DNA from: CG1-02-33-12 sp964403775
GTDB lineage: Archaea; Nanobdellota; Nanobdellia; Woesearchaeales; CG1-02-33-12
Assembly (NCBI GenBank): GCA_964403775.1
Contig: CAYOHL010000025.1
Span: forward strand, 1 to 11,871
Direction: 5' to 3'
Length of the DNA: 11,871 nucleotides
Under the pieces are notes generated by a model that saw only the letters and a list, made by a program, of their open reading frames with translations, had not been told where the DNA came from and searched no databases. Position numbers and translations under genes: made by a program. Of this stretch, positions 7,204 through 11,871 are shown piece after piece. Within the stretch, counting starts at the first letter, position 1, and every line of letters starts with the position of its first letter.

Positions 7204-8165
7204 TTTTCTTTTTTTATTCCTATTAAAGCAACCTGGCTTAAAAGAGCCTCAAGCTGCAAAAACTCGTCAGAGCCCTCGACCATCCTGAACTCTATCTCGC
7301 CGCATTTGTCTATTAAGAACATCTTTTTTCTTGGCTCAACATTTAAGTTAAGTATTTCTTTCTGAATCTGCTTTATAATATCAAGTCCAGACAATCCATA
7401 CTCAAGCATAACATCCAATAATCTGTTCCTTGCATCATTGAACTTATTTTTTAAGGCAAGCTGCAAAACATCATTGATTTCCTTTGGCCTTGCAACAGAT
7501 GCTATTGAATAGATAAGCTCTTCTGTTATTTTATTTGAAATAGCTGCACTGCTCTGCATAATATTTTCCATTTTCCTGCAGTCGCCATTACTAACATTAT
7601 ACAAAGCCTCTTTTGTTTTTTCGTCTATTTTCAATGACTCTGATTTTGCAATATTCTCAATGATTTCTATAATATCTTTTTTGGCCAAAAGCCTAAACCT
7701 GAATATGGCGCATCTTGACTGTATTGGCTCTATAATCTTGCTGCTGTAGTTGCAGCTGAGGATGAAGCGGCATGTTCTTGTATAATTCTCCATTGTCCTT
7801 CTTAAAGCTTGTTGTGCCTCTTTTGTCAGGGCATCTGACTCATCAAGATAAATTATCTTGAATGGAACATCGCCAATCGCCCTTGTCCTTGCAAAGTCCT
7901 TTACTTTGTTTCTTATAACATCAATGCCCCTTTCATCAGAGGCATTTAACTCAAGAATATTCTCATGCCAGCTGTCTCCAAAGAGTTTTTTTGCTATGAC
8001 CAGGGCAAGGCTTGTCTTGCCAATTCCTGCTGGCCCTGCAAACAACAGGTGAGGCATATTTTTTTGCCTGACAAATGCCTTTGTTCTCTTGACTATCTCT
8101 TTCTGGCCCTTTATATCAGAGAATTCCTTTGGCCTGTATTTTTCAGTCCAGATTGTGTCTTCCAT
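7200..8165 (-). CDS. rfcS: Replication factor C small subunit (clamp loader ATPase)
   Basis: RfcS forms the clamp loader with RfcL and uses ATP to open PCNA and load it onto primed DNA. The 321 residues are normal length for the family. Visible motifs: the N-terminal 'WTEKYRPKEFSDIKGQ' RFC box, Walker A GPAGIGKT (44-51), 'NASDERG' (74-80), Walker B 'IIYLDESD' (104-111; many relatives have DEAD or DECD), sensor 1 'ILSCNY' (135-140) and the arginine-finger SRC motif (150-152). The C-terminal collar domain follows. The start codon lies about 28 bp from a TATA element, consistent with a leaderless mRNA. The large subunit is not in this window. Confidence 0.96.
   Translation of the reverse strand: MEDTIWTEKYRPKEFSDIKGQKEIVKRTKAFVRQKNMPHLLFAGPAGIGKTSLALVIAKKLFGDSWHENILELNASDERGIDVIRNKVKDFARTRAIGDVPFKIIYLDESDALTKEAQQALRRTMENYTRTCRFILSCNYSSKIIEPIQSRCAIFRFRLLAKKDIIEIIENIAKSESLKIDEKTKEALYNVSNGDCRKMENIMQSSAAISNKITEELIYSIASVARPKEINDVLQLALKNKFNDARNRLLDVMLEYGLSGLDIIKQIQKEILNLNVEPRKKMFLIDKCGEIEFRMVEGSDEFLQLEALLSQVALIGIKKEN
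7204..7215 (+). terminator. T-tract terminator of the surface cluster, inside the rfcS 3' end
   Basis: Immediately after the lipoprotein 3 stop the plus strand reads TTTTCTTTTTTT. Runs of T are sufficient for termination in archaea. On the other strand the same bases encode the lysine-rich C-terminus (GIKKEN) of RfcS. The terminator role is inferred. Confidence 0.45.
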
Positions 8166-8187
8166 AAAGAGAACTAAATAGGTATCA

Positions 8188-8200
8188 TTTAAATATTTAT
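8188..8200 (-). promoter_or_regulatory. TATA box of rfcS
   Basis: On the minus strand this reads ATAAATATTTAAA, centred roughly 28 bp before the rfcS ATG and within the 45-bp gap after the PRC-barrel gene. This suggests rfcS has its own promoter even though it could also be read through from upstream. Confidence 0.5.
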
Positions 8201-8210
8201 CCCTAAAGAA

Positions 8211-8474
8211 TTAGACTATGTCTTCTTCTGCTATGACAATAAAATCTCCCATGGCTATTACTGCACTAAAAGGGATTAATATCTCCCCTTCCTTGTTTTT
8301 TTCAAGCTCCAGCTTCTCTGTGTATACGGTTGGATTACCAAGAACAATGTTGATAAGCTCTCCTGACCTTGTTTCAAATATAATATCACCAACCTCGCCA
8401 AAGCGCTTGCCTGTTTTGCTAACAACTGTTTTGCCTATCAGTTGTTTTGAGAATTTTTTATCTTCGTCAGCCAT
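8211..8474 (-). CDS. Single-domain PRC-barrel protein
   Basis: 87 residues, almost entirely one PRC-barrel: 'KQLIGKTVVSKTGKRFGEVGDIIFETRSGELINIVLG' (about 10-46), then a lysine/glutamate loop and the final strands 'ILIPFSAVIAMGDFIVI'. PRC-barrel domains occur in RimM, photosynthetic reaction-centre H subunits and many stand-alone archaeal proteins. In Haloferax, small PRC-barrel proteins (CdpB) join the FtsZ/SepF division machinery, and this protein could be of that kind, but the sequence alone does not decide it. The start is supported by a strong ribosome site just upstream. It lies 45 bp ahead of rfcS on the same strand. Confidence 0.85.
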   Translation of the reverse strand: MADEDKKFSKQLIGKTVVSKTGKRFGEVGDIIFETRSGELINIVLGNPTVYTEKLELEKNKEGEILIPFSAVIAMGDFIVIAEEDIV

Positions 8475-8476
8475 TA

Positions 8477-8487
8477 TCTCCCACCCT
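8477..8487 (-). promoter_or_regulatory. Shine-Dalgarno of the PRC-barrel gene
   Basis: The minus strand reads AGGGTGGGAGA just before the ATG at 8474, which supports this start. Confidence 0.65.
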
Positions 8488-8495
8488 TGTATGAT

Positions 8496-8518
8496 TTTAA
8501 TGATAATCTTTAATGATA
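8496..8518. repeat. Direct repeat in the PRC-barrel leader/promoter region
   Basis: TTTAATGATA occurs at 8496-8505 and again at 8509-8518, offset 13 bp. It falls close to the transcription start predicted from the TATA element at 8534-8544, so it could be a regulator site. It may also be chance in AT-rich DNA. Confidence 0.4.
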
Positions 8519-8533
8519 CCTAAAATGGTTAAG

Positions 8534-8544
8534 TTATATTTAAA
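8534..8544 (-). promoter_or_regulatory. TATA box of the PRC-barrel gene
   Basis: The minus strand reads TTTAAATATAA about 65 bp before the ATG at 8474, predicting a leader of roughly 35-40 nt carrying the strong ribosome site. Confidence 0.5.
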
Positions 8545-8593
8545 TCTTTTGGAAATGACGAGGACTTGTTTATGGTTCTAAATCCAAAAACTA

Positions 8594-8601
8594 TTTATAT
8601 A
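8594..8601 (+). promoter_or_regulatory. TATA box of the small membrane protein / eIF2B-like operon
   Basis: TTTATATA lies about 49 bp before the ATG at 8646, predicting a start near 8622 and a leader of about 24 nt. Confidence 0.6.
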
Positions 8602-8634
8602 GATGGGTAATTTAAATAGCATATAATATTAAAA

Positions 8635-8642
8635 GAGGTGAG
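8635..8642 (+). promoter_or_regulatory. Strong Shine-Dalgarno
   Basis: GAGGTGAG, a near-complete match to the archaeal anti-Shine-Dalgarno, ends three bases before the ATG at 8646. Confidence 0.7.
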
Positions 8643-8645
8643 AAA

Positions 8646-8852
8646 ATGGCATTGGAGCAGGCTATTCTGTGCATTATATTAGGCATTGTGTTGGCAATAT
8701 TATACTCCATCCGGATTCTTGTTCTGCTGGAAAGGAGGATTGCAAGAATGGATGAAAACCTTGTGAGGATTGCTAATAGGATTATAAGTGAAGAGAAGAA
8801 TATTGAATCTGTGTTAAAGACAAGAAGAACTGGTGGAAAAAGGAAAAGGTAA
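8646..8852 (+). CDS. Small single-pass membrane protein with a coiled-coil/basic tail
   Basis: 68 residues; not a family I can name. Residues about 6-27 form a hydrophobic helix ('AILCIILGIVLAILYSIRIL'). A heptad-like amphipathic stretch follows ('LLERRIARMDENLVRIANRII', split as read here), and the C-terminus is strongly basic ('KTRRTGGKRKR'), probably cytoplasmic. TATA box, ideal ribosome site and spacing support a real gene despite its size. The eIF2B-like gene begins 14 bp after the stop, so they are probably one operon. The basic end could contact RNA, DNA or membrane phospholipid; that is speculation. Confidence 0.75.
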   Translation: MALEQAILCIILGIVLAILYSIRILVLLERRIARMDENLVRIANRIISEEKNIESVLKTRRTGGKRKR

Positions 8853-8865
8853 ATCCTTCTGAAAA

Positions 8866-9783
8866 ATGGGTTTTAAGGAAGCAGTAAACAGAATCAAGAA
8901 CCTAAGGGTTCAGGGTGCAGAAGCTGTTGCAAAAGAAGCTGTCAAATCCCTGAAAGATGTTGTCAAAGAATCAAGGTCAAAGAATATTTCCGGGATTCTG
9001 GCTGACCTTTATCATGCAAAAAACATTCTTTTTTTGACAAGACCCACTGAGCCATGCATGAGGAATGCCCTTAACTATGTTATGCATGACCTTAATTATG
9101 ATGACCCTGCTGAGCTGGCAAAAGCCATCTGCTTGAAGGTTAATGAGGTGTTGGAGCGTTTTGATAAAAACCAGGAAATAATAGCGCAGATTGGTTCTAA
9201 GAAAATCAGGAACGGCTCTGTTGTATTCACGCACTGCCATTCATCAACAATATTTGAAATCCTAAAACAGGCAAAAAAACAGGGCAAGAAATTTGAGGTG
9301 CACAACACAGAGACAAGACCTTTATATCAAGGAAGAATTACTGCAAGGGAAATCTCAAAATTAGGCGTCCCGGTAAAACACTTTATTGATGCTGCAGCAA
9401 GGTTTGCATTAAAGAAAACAGACCTTATGCTGATCGGGGCTGATGCAATAACAACAGAGGGAAAGGTAATCAATAAAATAGGTTCTGAGCTTTATGCAGA
9501 GATAGCAAATAAGTTTGACATTCCTGTTTATGCATGTGCTGACTCATGGAAGTTTGACACAGAAACAATCTTTGGTTATGAAGAGGAAATTGAAAAAAGG
9601 AGAGGCGATGAGATATGGAAAAATCCCCCTAAAGGGGTCACAATAGACTATTTTGCATTTGAAAAAGTCAGCCCTGACCTGGTAACAGGCATTATCTCAG
9701 AACTTGGTATTTACAAACCGCATATCTTCATACAAGAAGTCAGGATCAACAATAGGTGGATGTTCAGAAGGCATTTATTCTAG
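8866..9783 (+). CDS. eIF2B alpha/ribose-1,5-bisphosphate isomerase family protein
   Basis: 305 residues of the eIF2B-alpha/beta/delta - MtnA - R15P isomerase superfamily. In archaea, R15P isomerase works between AMP phosphorylase and form III Rubisco in nucleotide salvage. The helical N-terminal part contains 'VQGAEAVAKEA' (15-25) and 'RPTEPCMRNALNYVMH' (59-74). The Rossmann-like C-terminal part has 'THCHSS' with Cys124, 'TETRPLYQGRITA' (148-160) and 'GADAIT' with Asp193. Cys124 and Asp193 match the catalytic Cys/Asp pair known from the Thermococcus enzyme. The usual 'RGA' near the N-terminus is 'QGA' here, and the C-terminal 'FDVTPP' motif is changed to 'FEKVSP', so substrate or activity may differ. 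It overlaps the convergent tfe by 9 bp. No other salvage gene is in the window. Confidence 0.85.
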   Translation: MGFKEAVNRIKNLRVQGAEAVAKEAVKSLKDVVKESRSKNISGILADLYHAKNILFLTRPTEPCMRNALNYVMHDLNYDDPAELAKAICLKVNEVLERFDKNQEIIAQIGSKKIRNGSVVFTHCHSSTIFEILKQAKKQGKKFEVHNTETRPLYQGRITAREISKLGVPVKHFIDAAARFALKKTDLMLIGADAITTEGKVINKIGSELYAEIANKFDIPVYACADSWKFDTETIFGYEEEIEKRRGDEIWKNPPKGVTIDYFAFEKVSPDLVTGIISELGIYKPHIFIQEVRINNRWMFRRHLF

Positions 9784-10275
9784 CTCGCTCTCAATTTTTT
9801 TAATTTCTTCTTCAATTAACCTTATATTTTCTAAGTTATCTTCCTGGTTCATCATTTCCCCGCACTCAGGGCATTTAAATTCAAAGTTCATTGCCTGCTC
9901 AAAATCAAGCCTTATGCATTTGTTCTGGCAGATAAAAAAATGGCTGCTCTTCTCTCTTGAAAGTCTGTCTTTTAGTTTTGCCAGTTTATCCTTTTTCAGG
10001 CTAGTAATAAGATGTTTTATCATCTTTGGCTTGAATGTCCAGTAATAGATATACCAGCCTTTTTTCTTGTCTTTCTTTCTTATAAAAGAAATAAGGTTTG
10101 CCTCATGCAGCCTGTACAACATGTTTCTTGTTTCATTTATCTCTTTTTTTATTGCATCTGCTATCTTAAATTCAGAAATATTTTTCTTGTTTTTTAGAAA
10201 ATGGACTATTAAAAGCACATCCTCGCCAGCTACTTCAGCAATAGTGGCTTCTATAATTTTATTGGACAATCGCAT
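9775..10275 (-). CDS. tfe: Transcription initiation factor TFE (alpha subunit)
   Basis: TFE, the homologue of TFIIE-alpha, helps archaeal RNA polymerase open the promoter. 166 residues with the standard order: a winged-helix domain (about 5-95, including 'INETRNMLYRLHEANLISF' and the conserved 'WYIYYWTF' strand), then a helix to the zinc ribbon with Cys116, Cys120, Cys135 and Cys138 ('CQNKC', 'CPEC'), and a charged C-terminal helix. The first knuckle has three rather than two spacer residues. The start is fixed by GGAGG on the minus strand at 10281-10285, five bases upstream. The 3' end overlaps the eIF2B-like gene by 9 bp, tail to tail. Confidence 0.94.
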   Translation of the reverse strand: MRLSNKIIEATIAEVAGEDVLLIVHFLKNKKNISEFKIADAIKKEINETRNMLYRLHEANLISFIRKKDKKKGWYIYYWTFKPKMIKHLITSLKKDKLAKLKDRLSREKSSHFFICQNKCIRLDFEQAMNFEFKCPECGEMMNQEDNLENIRLIEEEIKKIESELE

Positions 10276-10280
10276 ATTTT

Positions 10281-10285
10281 CCTCC
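10281..10285 (-). promoter_or_regulatory. Shine-Dalgarno of tfe
   Basis: GGAGG on the minus strand, five bases from the ATG at 10275. Confidence 0.7.
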
Positions 10286-10325
10286 AGAATTCAAGAAGCG
10301 ATGAATATGAATTATGGGTAAATGA

Positions 10326-10336
10326 GTTTATAAAAC
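10326..10336 (-). promoter_or_regulatory. TATA box of tfe
   Basis: The minus strand reads GTTTTATAAAC with a purine-rich CGAAA just upstream that could serve as BRE. It predicts a start near 10305 and a leader of about 30 nt with the GGAGG site. Confidence 0.6.
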
Positions 10337-10351
10337 TTTCGTTTTTTAATA

Positions 10352-10377
10352 AATACTGTGGGCTGAACCACAGTATT
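10352..10377. repeat. Perfect 10-bp inverted repeat between hjc and tfe
   Basis: AATACTGTGG, a six-base loop GCTGAA, then CCACAGTATT. It sits between the hjc stop and the tfe promoter, about 16 bp upstream of the tfe TATA box. It is not followed by a T run on the minus strand, so it is not a typical terminator hairpin. A dyad operator or a processed RNA end are the alternatives. Confidence 0.85.
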
Positions 10378-10392
10378 CTAACAATTTTTGAT

Positions 10393-10399
10393 AAAAAAA
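10393..10399 (-). terminator. T7 tract after hjc
   Basis: Seven consecutive T on the minus strand begin three bases after the hjc TAG. This fits an archaeal oligo-T terminator and would insulate tfe from hjc. Confidence 0.5.
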
Positions 10400-10402
10400 G
10401 GT

Positions 10403-10792
10403 CTATTTTTCAACTAATTCATCAAAAAGCAGCCCTTTATTCTTTGCAAGGCTTTTAGAAATAGCATAGCCTTTTTCTGTTTTTTTAAGGTCATCTAAGC
10501 TTAGAAAAAACCAATCAGACTTAAATTTAATCCCTATCCACGGCTCTGCACCAAAAACAGCTGAAAATTTGTTTAGTTTGTTTATGTCCTTATCTGCCAT
10601 GTATTTATTTTTACTATTAACTGTTTTGCACTCAATAGCTAGTTTTCTTATCCTATTCCCAGCTAGAACATCAGGGCAGGGAAAAGGACTACTTCCAGAG
10701 CCAGCTACTCTTATAGCAGACCATTCATTTGTTTTCCAGAATAAATGAACTAATTCTCGCTCAGCATTTATCCCCTTTGATTTTCTGCTCAT
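10403..10792 (-). CDS. hjc: Holliday junction resolvase Hjc
   Basis: Hjc is a dimeric endonuclease that cuts four-way DNA junctions during recombination and fork repair. The 129 residues are typical length. The nuclease core is complete: 'KGINAERELV' with Glu11, the 'RVAGSGSSPFPCPDVLAG' stretch with Asp41, and 'LAIECKTV' with Glu54 and Lys56, which together form the metal-binding E...D...ExK site. A serine-rich loop precedes Asp41 as in relatives. The start codon is about 27 bp from a TATA-like element, suggesting a leaderless mRNA. It is oriented with tfe but separated from it by a T tract and a hairpin. Confidence 0.94.
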   Translation of the reverse strand: MSRKSKGINAERELVHLFWKTNEWSAIRVAGSGSSPFPCPDVLAGNRIRKLAIECKTVNSKNKYMADKDINKLNKFSAVFGAEPWIGIKFKSDWFFLSLDDLKKTEKGYAISKSLAKNKGLLFDELVEK

Positions 10793-10814
10793 ACAGGCTT
10801 TTAGTTAATGCTTA

Positions 10815-10822
10815 CATAAATA
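10815..10822 (-). promoter_or_regulatory. TATA-like element of hjc
   Basis: The minus strand reads TATTTATG behind a purine-rich AAAAGA, about 27 bp before the hjc ATG. This spacing implies a leaderless transcript. The remainder of the 208-bp gap to the histone gene holds the histone promoter and otherwise only T-rich sequence with no structure I can support. Confidence 0.45.
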
Positions 10823-10940
10823 TCTTTTGAAAGGGAATTGTGTCTTTTTACTACTACAAGGGTTTAATCTGCCTTTTTTATTGTTTTGTTTATTGAATAA
10901 AGGATATTTTAGTCTAGTCTGGCCTTAAAAAACAAAAACC

Positions 10941-10950
10941 TTAAATATAA
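10941..10950 (+). promoter_or_regulatory. TATA box of the histone gene
   Basis: TTAAATATAA lies about 56 bp before the ATG at 11001, which predicts a start near 10970 and a leader of about 30 nt. A GGGGTGTGA ribosome site at 10989-10997 precedes the ATG. Confidence 0.6.
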
Positions 10951-11000
10951 AGCCCATTTTCACCTTATTAAAACAAATCAACTGTTTTGGGGTGTGAAAA

Positions 11001-11207
11001 ATGGGAAAAAGACTTATTCCTTTGGCTGCAATGGAGAAAATAATGAAAAAATGCGGCGCTGAGAGGGTTTCTGACAAGGCAAAGGCAGCACTAAAAAACG
11101 CTTTAGAAGAGATTGCAGAGGAAATTGCAAATGATGCTGTAAAGCTTGCAACCCATGCTGGAAGAAAAACAATCAAGGCAAGTGATATCAAGCTGGCCTC
11201 AAAATAA
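11001..11207 (+). CDS. Archaeal histone
   Basis: 68 residues forming a single histone fold with no tails, as in HMf-type histones that wrap DNA as dimers and longer stacks. Helix 1 begins at 'LIPLAAMEKIMKK'. The 'GAERVS' loop carries Arg22, a DNA-contact position. The long central helix is 'DKAKAALKNALEEIAEEIANDAVKLA' (split here as 24-49), and 'HAGRKTIKASDIKLA' gives the second loop and helix 3. The C-terminus stops at 'KLASK', a few residues short of many HMf relatives. TATA box, ribosome site and length all support the start. Confidence 0.96.
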   Translation: MGKRLIPLAAMEKIMKKCGAERVSDKAKAALKNALEEIAEEIANDAVKLATHAGRKTIKASDIKLASK

Positions 11208-11217
11208 ATTAGTTAAG

Positions 11218-11811
11218 TTAGAGAATTAGGCAGTACAAAATATCATGTATTATTTTTCTTATTTCTGGAAGCCTTTTTGTTTCAAAATCTGGATGATCTT
11301 TGAACCATTTTTGGTTAAGAAGAGATGGGTGTGGAAGAACTATTGTTAGCTTATCATCAATTTTTTGATTATTAAAAATTAATTCAGAAAAGTCTTTATT
11401 TGGGAAAAAATAATTTGCAGAATAACGACCAATTAAAACAATGATTTTACTATTAACAAGTTTTATTTCTTGTTTTAACCATTTATCTGCGCATTTTTTT
11501 GGTGGTTCTTTGTCTCCACTATTAGGACTTTTTCCTGGAAAACAGTGTCCAATCCCTGAAATATAAAAATTATTGTCATTATAAAAATCTTCATCTGGAA
11601 TCTTGTACCATTCACCTCTTAATTTTCTACCACTGGCGTCATTAAAACATTTACTTATATTATGAGCATTTTGAGATGGTGCTTGGCTAATTTGCAAAAC
11701 CTTTGCATTTTGATTTCCACTAACAATTGGATTTGGTTCAAAGCCAAAAAGACTTCTACATTCTCTGCATGATTTTATTTCCTTAACTAACTCTGCAAAA
11801 CTAGATGCCAT
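11218..11811 (-). CDS. Uracil-DNA glycosylase superfamily protein, Fe-S type, divergent
   Basis: 197 residues with the layout of family 4/5-like uracil-DNA glycosylases, which excise uracil from DNA. Cys15 and Cys18 ('CRECR'), Cys90 ('GIGHCFPGKS') and Cys107 ('KKCADKWL') are placed to bind a 4Fe-4S cluster. The first active-site motif is 'QISQAPSQNAH' (40-50), where classic family 4 enzymes have a GEAPG motif with an acidic residue. The second motif, 'PHPS' (160-163), is intact. A 'LIGRYSANYFF' strand-helix lies between. Loss of the usual acidic residue makes classic uracil excision uncertain; another damaged base or a non-glycosylase role is possible. Codon choice and base composition look more AT-rich than in neighbours, which could mean transfer. 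Leaderless start. Confidence 0.8.
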   Translation of the reverse strand: MASSFAELVKEIKSCRECRSLFGFEPNPIVSGNQNAKVLQISQAPSQNAHNISKCFNDASGRKLRGEWYKIPDEDFYNDNNFYISGIGHCFPGKSPNSGDKEPPKKCADKWLKQEIKLVNSKIIVLIGRYSANYFFPNKDFSELIFNNQKIDDKLTIVLPHPSLLNQKWFKDHPDFETKRLPEIRKIIHDILYCLIL

Positions 11812-11831
11812 GTTTACTAACAGAAGAAAGC

Positions 11832-11842
11832 AATATAAAAAG
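11832..11842 (-). promoter_or_regulatory. TATA box of the UDG-like gene
   Basis: The minus strand reads TTTTTATATTG, centred about 26 bp before the ATG at 11811, consistent with a leaderless transcript. Confidence 0.55.
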
Positions 11843-11871
11843 TTATCGCCAGAAATGAATTCCGTTTAACA

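Noticed and set aside
8218..8523. 101-residue plus-strand ORF across the PRC-barrel gene
   Set aside because: It is the complement of a recognisable PRC-barrel domain and shows only low-complexity serine-rich sequence.
10012..10321. Hydrophobic plus-strand ORFs across tfe
   Set aside because: They are the complement of lysine/glutamate-rich TFE coding sequence, which yields phenylalanine/leucine-rich false frames.
10823..10940. Small RNA or hidden gene in the hjc-histone gap
   Set aside because: I looked for stems, tRNA-like arms and short ORFs with a ribosome site and saw only T-rich stretches and a short AGTCT tandem.
11205..11232. GTTA/TTAG repeats between histone and the UDG-like gene
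   Set aside because: The units are only four to five bases and overlap a coding end; nothing beyond chance in AT-rich sequence.

Overview
The window is archaeal and most likely comes from a DPANN-type genome (Woesearchaeota/Pacearchaeota-like; the exact lineage is an inference). It encodes archaeal information-processing proteins: Pelota, RFC small subunit, TFE, Hjc and a histone. Genes start behind TATA boxes, several of them so close to the start codon that the transcripts should be leaderless. The DNA is AT-rich, densely packed, and has no rRNA, tRNA, CRISPR array or transposon that I can see. No stretch of more than 300 bases lacks a gene.

Layout. (1) 1-974, minus: Pelota, cut by the left edge. 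(2) 1036-7203, plus: a five-gene cell-surface cluster without a known name. It holds a single-pass protein with three repeated beta modules (broken here by a scaffold gap), a five-TM protein with a large ectodomain and a cysteine-rich tail, and three tandem paralogous lipoproteins sharing one six-cysteine plan. (3) 7200-8474, minus: rfcS and a PRC-barrel protein. (4) 8646-9783, plus: a small membrane/coiled-coil protein and an eIF2B/ribose-1,5-bisphosphate-isomerase-family protein. (5) 9775-10792, minus: TFE and Hjc. (6) 11001-11207, plus: histone. (7) 11218-11811, minus: a divergent Fe-S uracil-DNA-glycosylase-superfamily protein.

The most interesting part is the surface cluster. The three lipoproteins are clearly homologous to each other, and the five-TM protein carries a related ectodomain, with the same opening motif and the same paired-cysteine C-terminal module. 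Together with the single-pass beta-repeat protein this looks like a membrane-anchored extracellular complex built from one recurring disulfide-stabilised fold. Its function is unknown to me.

One correction matters for anyone using this annotation. The 100-N gap at 1370-1469 is flanked by an identical 55-bp sequence on both sides. Removing the gap and one copy gives one uninterrupted 397-residue reading frame, so the apparent gene break is almost certainly an assembly artefact.
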